Positions 45,012 to 54,914 are shown, counted from the first letter of the stretch. The stretch: 64,000 nucleotides of DNA from Bradyrhizobium barranii subsp. barranii (GCF_017565645.3 NZ_CP086136.1:10089501-10153500); one strand, 5' to 3'. The notes: generated by a model from the sequence alone, not told the origin. Made by a program: numbers and translations.

Positions 45012-46868
45012 ATGTTGATAACGACAGGAAGTGCCACTTTCCGCGAGAAGATAATCATCTCATGTCTGGCTGCGTTTGCCGCAGGCGCGGCCTGGCCCGC
45101 CGCCGCCCAGACGCGCGACACCATCAACCGTCTGCCGAACACGATCTACCTGCCGGACGCCGCCCCGGCCGCGCCCTCGGCGGACAAGAACGTCGTCAAG
45201 AGCCTGTCGGCGTTGCCGTCGGCAACGCTCGATCTCAAGGGCACGGCGCCAAATCCGGCGGCGATTTCCGCCCAGGTTCAAAGCTTCGTCGCACAGAACG
45301 CGAAGGAACTCGGTCTTGAGGGCAACGCCGCCAAGCTGGTCGTCAAGAGTACCCGCGAGACCCTGACCGGCCGCTATGTCAGCATGGAACAGAGGCTGGA
45401 TGACATCCCGATCATCGACAGCCAGGTCCAGTTGACGGTGAGCGATCAGGGCGCCGTGCAATCCGTCGCGCGCAATGTGGTCGACGTCCCAACGGCGAGC
45501 GTCGCCTCCGTCAAGAAGACGGCGGAGGTCTCGCAAAAAGCCGCGGAAGACATCGTGTGGAAGGACCTGAATGCGAGCGGCGAATATCTGGAGCCGCCGA
45601 CGGCCGAGAAGGCCTATTTGAATGAGAACAATGTCCTGACGCTGGTCTACGTCGTCAAGATGGCGGTCTCGAAGCCCTTCGGCTACTGGGAATACCGTGT
45701 GGATGCGAATACCGGTCGCATCGTCTCTAAGAAAGACAGGGCCATCAAGGAAGGCAAGCACAAGCGCGACTTGCCCGGCAGCCCCGATCTCTCCGCCGCC
45801 GGCGTACCCGCGGATCGGGAGGCCGCGCTGGCGAAATTCAATCAGCGCATGAAAAGCATGATGCCGGTCGACAAGAAGACAGCGAAGGTCGCCACCGGCA
45901 AGGGACTGGTGTTCGAGCCCAATCCGGTATCCAGCCTGAACGATACCGGTTTGGAGGACAATGACCCGCCTTCCAAGTTCGACAAAGCCTATGTTGAAGT
46001 CGCCCTCGTCGGGCTGAGCGAGGCCGGAGGCAAGCTCAACCTGCAGGGTCCGCTGGTTCGCATAGATGATTTCGAACCCGGCGACGGAGGCGTCAGCCGT
46101 CCGCCCTCGACATCGACGGGGACATGGACCGCACGCCGCGGCGACAACGCGTTCAACGACGTCATGACCTATTTCTACATTAATAGCAGCATCACCTATC
46201 TTCAGAAGATCGGATACACCGGAACGCGAGATCTGTTTCCGAATGGCATCGCTGTCGACACTGACGGTCTCAATGGAGCCGACAATTCACACTTCGTGCC
46301 CGGCTCTGACCGGCTGGCCTTCGGCCATGGCTGCGTGGACGACAACGAGGACACTGACGTGATCTTCCACGAACTCGGCCACGCGATTCATGACCATATC
46401 AACGTTGACTGGGGCGGCGGAGACTCCGGCGCGATCGGCGAGGGTTTTGGCGATTACTGGGCGATCAGCCAGCGCAAACAGATCAAGAATGGTTTTCAGG
46501 TCGATCCGGTAAAAGTGTTCGAGTGGGACGGGATCGATGCGTGCTGGGGCGGACGACGGGCCGACCGGCTCAATGCGAGGTATGATCCCAATCGCACCTA
46601 CGGCGCACACCAGTCGATGGGCAGCTTCGAATCCGACGAGCTGTGGTCGACGCCATTAGTGAGCTCGTTGCTCGAACTCACCGGCGCCGGCGAAACCATC
46701 GAGTCGGTCGACCAGGTCGTGCTCGAAGGCATGTCCGGCATCGGCAGCAATTTCACGATGCGGACGCTGGCACTGGCGACGGTCGCCAAGGCGAAGGCGC
46801 TGTTTCCCGGCGAGCCGCACGCGGCCGTGTTCGAGAAACACTTCAAGCATCACAAGATCATTCCATGA
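45012..46868 (+). CDS. Secreted zinc metalloprotease, M36 fungalysin-like
   Basis: A 618-aa protein. GGAG lies upstream of the ATG at 45012 and residues 1-33 form a Sec signal. Residues 60-230 are an FTP/PepSY-like propeptide (LTGRYVSMEQRLDDIPIIDSQVQLTVSDQGAVQSV). The catalytic domain has H453-E-L-G-H457 (FHELGHAIHDH) and the third ligand E477 in GAIGEGFGDYWA. This matches fungalysin/M36 or gluzincin-type peptidases. It is co-transcribed with the M28 aminopeptidase, so an endo- plus exopeptidase pair is likely. Confidence 0.85.
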   Translation: MLITTGSATFREKIIISCLAAFAAGAAWPAAAQTRDTINRLPNTIYLPDAAPAAPSADKNVVKSLSALPSATLDLKGTAPNPAAISAQVQSFVAQNAKELGLEGNAAKLVVKSTRETLTGRYVSMEQRLDDIPIIDSQVQLTVSDQGAVQSVARNVVDVPTASVASVKKTAEVSQKAAEDIVWKDLNASGEYLEPPTAEKAYLNENNVLTLVYVVKMAVSKPFGYWEYRVDANTGRIVSKKDRAIKEGKHKRDLPGSPDLSAAGVPADREAALAKFNQRMKSMMPVDKKTAKVATGKGLVFEPNPVSSLNDTGLEDNDPPSKFDKAYVEVALVGLSEAGGKLNLQGPLVRIDDFEPGDGGVSRPPSTSTGTWTARRGDNAFNDVMTYFYINSSITYLQKIGYTGTRDLFPNGIAVDTDGLNGADNSHFVPGSDRLAFGHGCVDDNEDTDVIFHELGHAIHDHINVDWGGGDSGAIGEGFGDYWAISQRKQIKNGFQVDPVKVFEWDGIDACWGGRRADRLNARYDPNRTYGAHQSMGSFESDELWSTPLVSSLLELTGAGETIESVDQVVLEGMSGIGSNFTMRTLALATVAKAKALFPGEPHAAVFEKHFKHHKIIP

Positions 46869-46883
46869 TCTTGTGATGGAGGG

Positions 46884-47158
46884 TCACGCGGCGGTGGCTT
46901 GTTCTGCGAGCCATTGCCGCACCCGCGCGTCGGGGTCGACGTTCTGCGTGACGTCGCTGACGCGGCAATCGAGTCCGCGCCCGCGGCAAAGATCTCGGCT
47001 GACTGCTCGAACTTGATGCCGCCGATCGCGACCAGCGGGATGTCGCCGATGCGCTTTTTCCACTCGGTGATTTTTGGAATGCCCTGCGGCGCGAAGCGCA
47101 TCGATTTCAGCGTGGTCGGAAAAATCGGGCCGAGCGCGATGTAGTCCGGCTTCGCCGG
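46884..47158 (-). pseudogene. Thiamine-phosphate synthase (ThiE) C-terminal fragment
   Basis: K-P-D-Y-I-A-L-G-P-I-F-P-T-T-L-K, PLVAIGGIKFEQSAEIFAAGADSIA, then after a frameshift near 46970 SDVTQNVDPDARVRQWL. These are the phosphate-binding C-terminal strands of ThiE. The N-terminal half is absent. A housekeeping gene piece inside the island was probably carried in or left by a past recombination. Confidence 0.75.
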
Positions 47159-47193
47159 CGGGGAACAAGCCGTCAGAAACTGCAAGGTAGAAA

Positions 47194-47535
47194 TCACCTT
47201 TGAGGATATGGGATCATCGTCTTCGATAATAATATCGCCGACGTGAATGCCGATGCGAAGCCGCCGATCAACTGCTTGGCATTGGTCGCGATCGCTTCGA
47301 ACACCGGCGTCGTGTCCGAAGGTGAACTGGCAATCACCTTCATCTCGGCCGTCGCCGCCTGTTGCTCGCGGGACTGCAAGTCTTTGCTGGGATCGGAGAT
47401 CGAATGACGCTTAGCTCGGGTGGCCGCTGGCGCAATGCGGGGCTTGGTCTTGGTGGTCTTGCGGCCCTTTGCTGGGCCAGCGTTGCGGGCGATCGCCGCG
47501 CTCGTTTTGCCGCCCGTTCTCGATGGCCGCGCCAT
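47194..47535 (-). pseudogene. GAF-sensor / class III cyclase composite fragment
   Basis: From the ATG at 47535, MARPSRTGGKTSAA ... HSISDPSKDLQSREQQAATAEMKVIASSPSD ... VFEAIATNAKQLIGGF matches the linker and GAF start of Bradyrhizobium sensor proteins. It is joined out of frame to L-R-I-G-I-H-V-G-D-I-I-I-E-D-D-D, a class III adenylate cyclase motif. The intervening domain is deleted. Non-functional. Confidence 0.6.
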
Positions 47536-47693
47536 ATCTGCCCCAGGGGTCAAGAAGAGCATCCTATCGGGCTAGACCGTCCTTCAGGAAGGGGCGGATC
47601 AGGCTGTGTCGTATGTTGCCAGCAGGCCAAGCTGTTTTCCGCTAAGGGTCCTTCGCGACCTGGTTGAGCCAGTATCAGGCCCGGCCATGTCCG

Positions 47694-47894
47694 TCAGCGC
47701 CAGAAGTCCTTGAACCTGCCCGGCGACAACTCGGTGTATCGCACCGTGTGCTGGATGTTGCGGTGGCCGAGGTAAGCCTGCAACGCTCGCGTATCGTGGC
47801 CCTTGTTGGCCAGCGCAAAACCACAGGCGTGGCGCAGCATGTGAGGATGAGCCGGAAAGCCTAGCTTGGCTTCGACACCAGCGCGCTCCACCAT
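47694..47894 (-). pseudogene. Tyrosine recombinase C-terminal fragment
   Basis: 66 codons hold H-P-H-M-L-R-H-A-C-G-F (HxxR), LQAYLGHRNIQHTVRYTELSPGRF (H and catalytic Tyr) and a natural stop. The N-terminal and Arg-I regions are lost. It is similar to small fimbrial-type invertases or plasmid recombinases. Confidence 0.8.
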
Positions 47895-48462
47895 ACCGCC
47901 TTCGGCGGAACAAGCGTCCCTGCCGGGACGAAGGTGTTGGCAATCTCGAAGTCGTCCCTGCGGGCGTTATGCACCGCGCTCTTCACATCGAGATGCACAC
48001 CTCTTGAACGCCATCATGCGGCGGCTGTAGAGACGACCGCGGAAAGAACCATGAACCCGGCAGTGGATGATTTTTGTCTAATCGGGGTTGACACCGTACC
48101 CGCGATTAAAGAACGGACGACTAGTTCGTGGCCACCGAAGCGTGAGAGGTGCGGCGTATCGCGGATGCGCGCTTGACCGACGCCCTCACTAGGATCGTCA
48201 ACGGCGATCCAAACAGCGACATCGACGAGCTGCTTCCGTCGGTCCATTGCCGAAACACCTCAAAGCCGTGGCTGAGAACGACGCTCACCTCGAAAGTGCT
48301 GGATACGGCGTCTTGAGAAAGGCGTTGACCTCGCGAAGTCCGCTGTTTCCGTGCTTGCATATTTGGAGAAAGAGAGAGACCCGAACAGGATTATTGTGGC
48401 GATCGGATTGCGGAGGACATCCATCACGGCGCTATCGCATTTCAAGGCTCCGTTCGCGCACG
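47895..48462. other. Gene-free stretch
   Basis: About 570 bp with only overlapping low-quality frames and no recognisable domain or RNA. It sits between the recombinase fragment and the SH3 protein gene. Confidence 0.4.
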
Positions 48463-49371
48463 CTAGACTACAGGAGCCATGTCGTCGGCCGGCTCGGGGA
48501 CGTCCTCTCGTCCGGCCACGTGTCGTTCAGCCGGCGCGAGGAAGCTCGCAAAGACGTATCCGTCCAGAAGACCGTCTCCTTCCAAATCCACGCATACCCA
48601 AGACGGTTCCTGGCTGTCGTTCTCGACCACGTTCAGTTCGGTGCCGGCTGGAAGCGTCTTTTCGGACTCGAAGTTTGCTCCTGGTCCGCCTCGCAATTTG
48701 AGACCTCCCCGTGCGATCACTACGTAGCGCCCGGCCGCAAGCGCTCTCCCAGCGGCCACGGTACGGCACAATTCCAGGAAGTCAAAGATTCGTTCGCCGT
48801 AATATTTTTTCGCCGTCGAAGTGCCCTGCTTCAACCCCTTGGCCGAGTTGTAGCCGCCGGTGTTATAGACGATCGCGACCTTGGCGAATTCGAGGTCGGT
48901 GAGGCTTGTCCTGGACTCAAAGCCGAATTTTCTCAGTCGGCGCTGTAATTCGCCGAGACAATGCTTGAGCGAATTGGCGAAGCTCTCATAACGCCGCTCG
49001 AGGAAGTACTCGGGGTCGTCCTTGAAGAACTGCAGATCGCGCTGAAACACACCGAAGCCATGGCAGAATTTCTTAGGATTGGCGACCGCGCCCTGATAGC
49101 CGGGAACGAAGGCCGCCATATCCTCAAGCGCCTTGCGAGCAATGTCGAACATCGCCTGCCCGTTCGTCTTTGCAATTAGTTCCTCCTTGTTGTGTGGGAA
49201 GGCCTGCCGGCCCCGGCCCGGTCCCCTGAAGTCGATCGTGTCCCCGACGCAGAGCGCAACTATGCGCTCGAGCGGAAGCGTCCGTCTGCGGAGCGCGGCC
49301 CAGCATGGTCTCTTCCTTCCTGGAAGAGCACCTACGGCCGAACGAAACGAGTTTAAAATGATAATCCCCAC
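48463..49371 (-). CDS. SH3-domain protein with a helical hydrolase-like N-terminal region
   Basis: Up to 302 aa. The N-terminal 60 residues look non-native, so the start is uncertain. Residues 70-195 (KALEDMAAFVPGYQGAVANPKKFCHGFGVFQRDLQFF ... AIVYNTGGYNSAKGLKQG) are helical, in the style of a lysozyme-like cell-wall hydrolase. Residues 215-280 (LRGGPGANFESEKTLPAGTELNVVE ... WVCVDLEGDGLLDGYVFASFL) are a bacterial SH3 domain. No signal peptide is seen in this form, so the 5' end may have been replaced. Confidence 0.6.
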   Translation of the reverse strand: MGIIILNSFRSAVGALPGRKRPCWAALRRRTLPLERIVALCVGDTIDFRGPGRGRQAFPHNKEELIAKTNGQAMFDIARKALEDMAAFVPGYQGAVANPKKFCHGFGVFQRDLQFFKDDPEYFLERRYESFANSLKHCLGELQRRLRKFGFESRTSLTDLEFAKVAIVYNTGGYNSAKGLKQGTSTAKKYYGERIFDFLELCRTVAAGRALAAGRYVVIARGGLKLRGGPGANFESEKTLPAGTELNVVENDSQEPSWVCVDLEGDGLLDGYVFASFLAPAERHVAGREDVPEPADDMAPVV

Positions 49372-49741
49372 AACCTTAGGGCACTATCTTTGGCAGCTCA
49401 AGGTTCAGGGTGAAAATCTGGTGCGACTTTAGCGCGCAGTTTAGTCGATCGCAGAAAAGGGATCCCCACTCCCCCCGAAAGCGAGAAGCCTCACAGGCGG
49501 GGCCAATTCGAAGGATTGAACTGACGAGCGCGCCTCCTTCCGACGTGCTGTCCATTCCAGCCGCAGCAGACGACCAATCAAGAGGCGGTTGCACATGGTC
49601 CCAACGTGTACTATCTTGTCTAATGTAATTAAGATTGCACATTGCGGAAGCCCCAACGCTTCGCCCGTAATTACAATTGCATCTCAAAGCTTCCGGCTAA
49701 TGAAATAGCGCACCTTTTCTGCAGGCCAGAGAGGAACGGCT
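49372..49741. other. Gene-free stretch upstream of the DUF3616 gene
   Basis: 370 bp between divergent genes. It must hold the promoter of the DUF3616 gene. No repeat or RNA is identified. Confidence 0.4.
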
Positions 49742-50728
49742 ATGAAGCGCCTCCGCGTTATCGGGTTTGTCCTCGCGATGACCTGTAGCACAGCTGCAGG
49801 TCAGCAGCACGCAGCGATTGTCGAATATTCCGATATGTGCGACGCATCGGCTGCAGCTGCAGTATCAGCGGACATGTTTATTGTTGCAAACGATGAAGAC
49901 AACGTTTTGCGTGTCTACCGCCGCGGCGAGCCGACAGTCGTACAGGCATTTTCGCTTGACCAGTTTCTCAGACCCGACCCCGACGAACCAGAAGCCGACA
50001 TCGAGGGCGCGACGCGCATAGATGAGCGAGTATATTGGGTTACGTCGCACGGTCAGAACAAGAACGGCAAGAACCGCCCTAGCAGGCATCGACTATTTGC
50101 GACCACGGTAGCGGTCCAAGACGGCAAGGTCACACTCACATTTGTAGGCACCGCCTATAGGGATCTACGGGCCGATCTGATCGCCGCGCCGCAGCTCGCA
50201 AAATACAACTTGAAGGTTGCGGCAACCATTGCGCCTGAGGATCCGGGCGGGTTCAATATCGAAGGCCTAGCCGCAACGCCCGATGGTCGCCTTCTGCTGG
50301 GATTCCGCAACCCCATCACCGAGAAGGGTAAGGCGCTAGTTGTGCCGGTCGAGAATCCCAAAGAGGTGATCCTGGGTAAAAAGGCCCAGATCGGATTGCC
50401 GATCGAAATTGTGCTCGACGGTCGAGGCATTCGAAGTATCGAATTCAACCAAGAGCGTAACCTCTATTTTATCGTCGCTGGGCCCTACGGCGACGTTGGG
50501 TCCTTTGCACTCTACACTTGGTCCGGACAACCAGAGAAAGACCCTGAGATTGTCAAGGGAATGGACCTTAGCACGCTGAGTGTTGAGGCAATCTACTTCG
50601 CACCAGGTGACAAGATGCACCTCCACGCAATTAGCGATGATGGTGGTCGCAAAATCAACGGTAAGGATTGCAAGAAAGTCGACCGGAAAGCGCAAAGCTT
50701 TAGAGCAATGTCTCTGATCATTCCCTAG
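49742..50728 (+). CDS. Exported DUF3616 protein
   Basis: A 328-aa protein with a signal peptide (MKRLRVIGFVLAMTCSTAAG). It reads as a DUF3616 beta-propeller-like domain: SADMFIVANDEDNVLRVYRRG, DIEGATRIDERVYWVTSHGQNKNGKNRPSRHRLF and NIEGLAATPDGRLLLGFRNP are family hallmarks. Biochemical role is unknown. It is followed after 70 bp by a subtilase gene and its I9-type partner, so it may be exported with or regulate them. Confidence 0.75.
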   Translation: MKRLRVIGFVLAMTCSTAAGQQHAAIVEYSDMCDASAAAAVSADMFIVANDEDNVLRVYRRGEPTVVQAFSLDQFLRPDPDEPEADIEGATRIDERVYWVTSHGQNKNGKNRPSRHRLFATTVAVQDGKVTLTFVGTAYRDLRADLIAAPQLAKYNLKVAATIAPEDPGGFNIEGLAATPDGRLLLGFRNPITEKGKALVVPVENPKEVILGKKAQIGLPIEIVLDGRGIRSIEFNQERNLYFIVAGPYGDVGSFALYTWSGQPEKDPEIVKGMDLSTLSVEAIYFAPGDKMHLHAISDDGGRKINGKDCKKVDRKAQSFRAMSLIIP

Positions 50729-50798
50729 GTAGAGCCACTACTCTTTAGCCTTCGATTCTGGCCGATAGGAGGAAGTCCATTCACATTAGGAGGGATTT

Positions 50799-52148
50799 AT
50801 GGCTAAGCGATCGACACGCCGAATTTCTAGCGAGCAGGCTGAAGGCACGCCACGCCTCGGCACCGTGGTGCGGTTTACGCCGCAGGCAACCCGCACAGGT
50901 GTCAAACAACTCGAAGGAAGTGGCTTTCGCGTGGCCTCATCGAAGGATTTCCGTTCAGCCGATGCAGTGCCAAATAATTTCGATGGCGCTGATGTACAGT
51001 ACTTTGAGCGCTTCGGTATCGCCATCGTCAGGCGGGACGGCGAACGGCTGAGACCCATGGTGGAAAGGGCTATGCAGCAGAAAATCGTAAGCGCCGTCCG
51101 GCCCGAGCGGACGTACCGCGCTCTTGGTGGGGCCGGAATGCAACGAGCTGAGGCCCCGCAAGCGTCATTCGCTGGAGTCGCGACACTGGATCAAGACTAC
51201 CTGCGGGGCTACCGCGATGGCATTAGTGAATTAGTTGACCGCCTGCTGGGCAACGAAGTGGCAGAAGGCGAGCGGGCGGCTGTGGCACGGGTTGACGAGA
51301 CAGCGGCCACTTGGGGACTGCAGGCGACAAGGGTCATGGGCAGCAGTCTGACGGGTGCCGGCATCAGGGTCGCGGTGCTTGACACTGGCTTCGATCACAC
51401 TCATCAGGATTTCGTCGGTCGTGCCGTCACCAAGAAGCTGTTTGCGAGCCGCAGTAGCGAGAATGATGTGCACGGCCATGGCACACACTGCATCGGTACC
51501 GCTTGCGGTCCGATGCGTCCAACCTCCGGCCCGCGCTACGGCATTGCCTACGAGGCAGAAATTTACGCGGGAAAAGTACTAGGTGATGACGGCTTCGGCA
51601 CCGATCGCTCGATAATCGCCGGCATGGATTGGGCACTGGATCAGGGCTGCCAAGTTATTTCGATGTCGCTCGGCGCCGCGACCCGACTTGGAGACCAGCC
51701 GAGCGACGACTACGAGCAGATCGGACAGGTCTGTCTGGATGCAGGGACGCTGGTAATCGCCGCCTCCGGCAACGAAAGCCTACGTCCGCAGCGGATCGCC
51801 CCAGTGGGTTCGCCGGCGAATGCATCCACGATTATGGCGGTGGCGGCCGTGGATAGTGCCCTCCGCATCGCCTCCTTCTCCTGCGGTGGAATGAACCCAG
51901 ACCAGGAGGTGGACATTGCCGCACCTGGTGTTGCCATACTTTCGAGTATACCTGGAAATAACTATGACCGCTGGGATGGAACCAGTATGGCGACACCCCA
52001 CGTGACCGGGGTTGCAGCTCTACTTGCTCAATCCAATAATGCCTTTCGCGGCTGGGCGTTATGGGCGCGCCTGCTTCAGATTTCAAAGCGGCTGCGGTTT
52101 CCGGCGCGTGACGTTGGCAAAGGATTTGTCCAAGCGCCACCTTCGTGA
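50799..52148 (+). CDS. Subtilisin-like S8 serine protease
   Basis: A 449-aa S8 peptidase. Catalytic residues are D195 (VAVLDTGFDH), H227 (HGHGTHCIG), N325 (AASGNES) and S396 (GTSMATPHVTG). AGGAGGGATTT precedes the ATG. There is no signal peptide, so it appears cytoplasmic, unlike secreted subtilisins. Residues 20-150 form a long N-terminal region not resembling the usual I9 propeptide. A free-standing I9-like protein is encoded 24 bp downstream. Together this suggests a regulated intracellular protease. Confidence 0.88.
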   Translation: MAKRSTRRISSEQAEGTPRLGTVVRFTPQATRTGVKQLEGSGFRVASSKDFRSADAVPNNFDGADVQYFERFGIAIVRRDGERLRPMVERAMQQKIVSAVRPERTYRALGGAGMQRAEAPQASFAGVATLDQDYLRGYRDGISELVDRLLGNEVAEGERAAVARVDETAATWGLQATRVMGSSLTGAGIRVAVLDTGFDHTHQDFVGRAVTKKLFASRSSENDVHGHGTHCIGTACGPMRPTSGPRYGIAYEAEIYAGKVLGDDGFGTDRSIIAGMDWALDQGCQVISMSLGAATRLGDQPSDDYEQIGQVCLDAGTLVIAASGNESLRPQRIAPVGSPANASTIMAVAAVDSALRIASFSCGGMNPDQEVDIAAPGVAILSSIPGNNYDRWDGTSMATPHVTGVAALLAQSNNAFRGWALWARLLQISKRLRFPARDVGKGFVQAPPS

Positions 52149-52172
52149 ACCGCAAATCCAGGTGATCTATGT

Positions 52173-52400
52173 ATGGTGGAAAAAGTTAACGTCACGATCC
52201 GAATAGAGAAGTCGGAGCAAAATCGAATGGACGAGATCATCGACGCCCTCAAGGTTAGCGGGCTCGACGATGTCGAAAGCCATAAACGGTTCATGATCGT
52301 CAACGGTAGCGTCAACGCTGATGCCCTTGATGAACTCCGCAAAGTGAAGGGCGTTGCGTCGGTTCATCAAGACCGCGCCTATAAGACGCAGAAGCCCTAA
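52173..52400 (+). CDS. Stand-alone I9/propeptide-like inhibitor of the S8 protease
   Basis: A 75-aa protein with a ferredoxin-like propeptide pattern: VNVTIRIEKSEQNRMDEIIDALKVSGL, then FMIVNGSVNADALDELRKVKGVASVHQDR. The C-terminal V-x-x-V-x-x-D-R end resembles subtilisin prosegments that insert into the active site. AGGTGA lies upstream. Encoded directly after the protease, it is probably a trans-acting chaperone or inhibitor. Confidence 0.7.
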   Translation: MVEKVNVTIRIEKSEQNRMDEIIDALKVSGLDDVESHKRFMIVNGSVNADALDELRKVKGVASVHQDRAYKTQKP

Positions 52401-52871
52401 GAAGCAAAACCCGTCGCAAATTTGAAGTGCCGCCCATCAGTCTTGAAGGTCACCTCCATCCGGACCGCGCGCGTGCGCGAGCCGTGTCACACGCCGGGAC
52501 TTACGCAACCTCCGTCGATCACCGCGATAGGAAACTATCCTCGCAGTTGAGCAACCCGAGTTCGAAGAGACGAACGCTTTGGTCGCGTATTGGCTAATCC
52601 GCTCGACCGTGCCTACGACGTTGGCGCCCGGCGGCGAGGGCCTGCGCGCCGTGACCAACTGCAGCGAAGCCGGGCTTGCGCACCAGCACCTATGGTTCGG
52701 GTTCGGAGGGCTCCGTCGGCGAATGCGGCTATCTCGTCAACATCGAGGCGAGCGCGGCCCGAGCGGCTTTGCTTTCTCGCCTCGCTCACGCGGGTGCCTG
52801 GCGCCCGGGAAACCATCTTGGTGCGAGGATGAAGTCAAGCAATCATATGGTAACCGCTCGGGAGCTGTCCA
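52401..52871. other. Gene-free stretch with IS-like debris
   Basis: No credible gene. The 17-mer GGGACTTACGCAACCTC recurs from about 31360, hinting at an old transposon end. Confidence 0.4.
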
Positions 52872-54914
52872 ATGAGCATACCGGCTTTTCTAGGATTCTT
52901 GATCGGCGCCGCGATCGGGGCTGTTGCCACGTCAACGTCCGGCCCGGAGCTTCGCGCGGAAGCCGTTCGGTGGATTACCGAGGCGCGCTGGACAATCTAT
53001 CTCAACCGGCCGACCTGGCGATTTCCTGCGGTGCTCTCAGCAATACTCAACCTGCTTCAGGTAGAAATCCTGCTTATTCTCGTCTCTTTATGGTTGCTGG
53101 GACTGGTTTGGGCAATTTTCAGTTCGCCGACATGGAGCGATCAGACCTATATTCGGTACATCGTCGGCTCGCTGGTAGGTATGGCGGCAGCTCCGTGGAT
53201 CTGGTTGCATTTTTCACGGAGCTTCGACGTCAGCAAAACTGATGGCGGGGTTGCAAGCGAAAGCGGTCAGCTTCCTAGGTATCGGTTTGTTAGTTTCGTG
53301 CTGGGTGCCGCACTACTTGTCGCGATGTTGCATCCTTATATGGCGACGTGGTTGACCCGCACAAATAAGATCGAAGGCTTTGGCGTCGCACTAAGCTTCG
53401 TACAACCTCGGAACGAACGTGGATCACAGATCCTGCAGGTTGGACAGCAGGCCCCAACGTCTCTCGGTCAGACATCAAGCCGCCTGGCCAGCGCGACGTC
53501 CCGCGCCCATCTGGTCGCGACCGGTCATCCTGATCAGAAGCCGGGAACGACACGCCGGACATTGAAGGACGTCACGACCAATCTGGAAGGATTCAGCGAC
53601 CTTTCGGTGATCGATCGCGACAAGGTGTATATCGCGTATTTTGAACACGAACGTAGCGCTAGGCGCGGACAACCCACGCTGAGTTTGACTTTCGCTAACC
53701 TTCAAGAATACGTCAACGCTGCAAGTCCGAAAATTGATCAGGGGCCCGACGACGCATTCCTGGCAGAGCTAGCGGATTTCTCAGAGTGCATTTCACTGTA
53801 CGCAGAAAATGTTCGCGATTTCCGGCTGTTTCTCGTCGAATCCAACGTCTTCTTGCGATCGCTGCTGGTTGATGTAGCCGCACAGTGGAGCGAGAGAGGC
53901 GTGACATTCCCCGCCCCGCAGCAGATGCCCATTAATCAACGGGAAGGCTCAACGCTGAATTTGAAGAAATTCGATGCGCTCGCGCTCCAAGTGGTGCAGG
54001 CGTTAAAGAAGCGCAATGTTCATACTAGCTCAGATGTCTGCGGTAGTGTCGACAAGCTGACGAAAAAAGTCATCTTGCTGAACGGCGTAGGTAAGACCCC
54101 CTATCCCGCGTACCAGATAGCCCACTACATGGCAGCGATCGATTCGGTCGAAACCGGAGTTCTGATCCTCCGGGATTGGATCTTCCGGCAGCACACGCAG
54201 TACAAGCCCGACTTTATTCGAAGCGACCCGGAGCAAGGTTGGTACGCGATTCGCGCTATGCTGACGTCAAGCCAACTTCCCTATCGTTTCGGAAGCGTGT
54301 CTCCGACCCACCGGTCATTGGTAAAGTTTCAGCAGGAAACGACCGAACGCATTGCCGCGCTACTGAACGTTCGCGACGGGCGGTCATGGCGCTCCTTATG
54401 CGAACGGCTCAGCGAGCGCGGATTGCACGCTCAAATAGGCCGATATCTCGCCATGACCTACGCCGACGAACGAAATTACCTTTACGAACTGCTTCGGCCC
54501 GAGGATTTTGGTCTAGCACCCGGCGAGGACGCCCTGAAAAGCACAGACCTTTCACCGGCGACCTACCTTGAGGAAGCCGAAGCGATACTGGGTGCGTCGG
54601 GATGCTTTGAGGGAGTTCCGAGATTCAATCGCCAATTGATCAGTGTATATTACCTCAATGCAGCTCAACTGCGGTACTCACTTCGCATCCTTAAGGAGGG
54701 GGACGAAAAGCTTGCCTTGACGCAAAAAATCCGGGCTGACCTGGAGCAGGCAAGACAGCTCGACGCCGAGCGAGAGCGTGAAAACTCTCGTCAAATCAGT
54801 ATCGTCGAGGCCCGGATCCTGGACTTGTTGCGCCAACCCGAGGAGTTTGAACCGCACCGAGCCCGATTGGCCGAATTCCGCAAGATACTCGACAAGGAAA
54901 GCGCTAAGGACTAA
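52872..54914 (+). CDS. Large membrane-anchored protein of unknown function
   Basis: A 680-aa protein; GGGAGCTGTCC precedes the ATG. Membrane segments are at about residues 4-22 (IPAFLGFLIGAAIGAVAT), 55-83 (AVLSAILNLLQVEILLILVSLWLLGLVWAIF), 95-112 and 140-160 (FVSFVLGAALLVAMLHPYMATWL). A soluble region of about 500 aa follows, largely helical, ending in a charged coiled coil (LTQKIRADLEQARQLDAERERENS). I recognise no family. It is the last long gene of the protease/DUF3616 run. Confidence 0.65.
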   Translation: MSIPAFLGFLIGAAIGAVATSTSGPELRAEAVRWITEARWTIYLNRPTWRFPAVLSAILNLLQVEILLILVSLWLLGLVWAIFSSPTWSDQTYIRYIVGSLVGMAAAPWIWLHFSRSFDVSKTDGGVASESGQLPRYRFVSFVLGAALLVAMLHPYMATWLTRTNKIEGFGVALSFVQPRNERGSQILQVGQQAPTSLGQTSSRLASATSRAHLVATGHPDQKPGTTRRTLKDVTTNLEGFSDLSVIDRDKVYIAYFEHERSARRGQPTLSLTFANLQEYVNAASPKIDQGPDDAFLAELADFSECISLYAENVRDFRLFLVESNVFLRSLLVDVAAQWSERGVTFPAPQQMPINQREGSTLNLKKFDALALQVVQALKKRNVHTSSDVCGSVDKLTKKVILLNGVGKTPYPAYQIAHYMAAIDSVETGVLILRDWIFRQHTQYKPDFIRSDPEQGWYAIRAMLTSSQLPYRFGSVSPTHRSLVKFQQETTERIAALLNVRDGRSWRSLCERLSERGLHAQIGRYLAMTYADERNYLYELLRPEDFGLAPGEDALKSTDLSPATYLEEAEAILGASGCFEGVPRFNRQLISVYYLNAAQLRYSLRILKEGDEKLALTQKIRADLEQARQLDAERERENSRQISIVEARILDLLRQPEEFEPHRARLAEFRKILDKESAKD

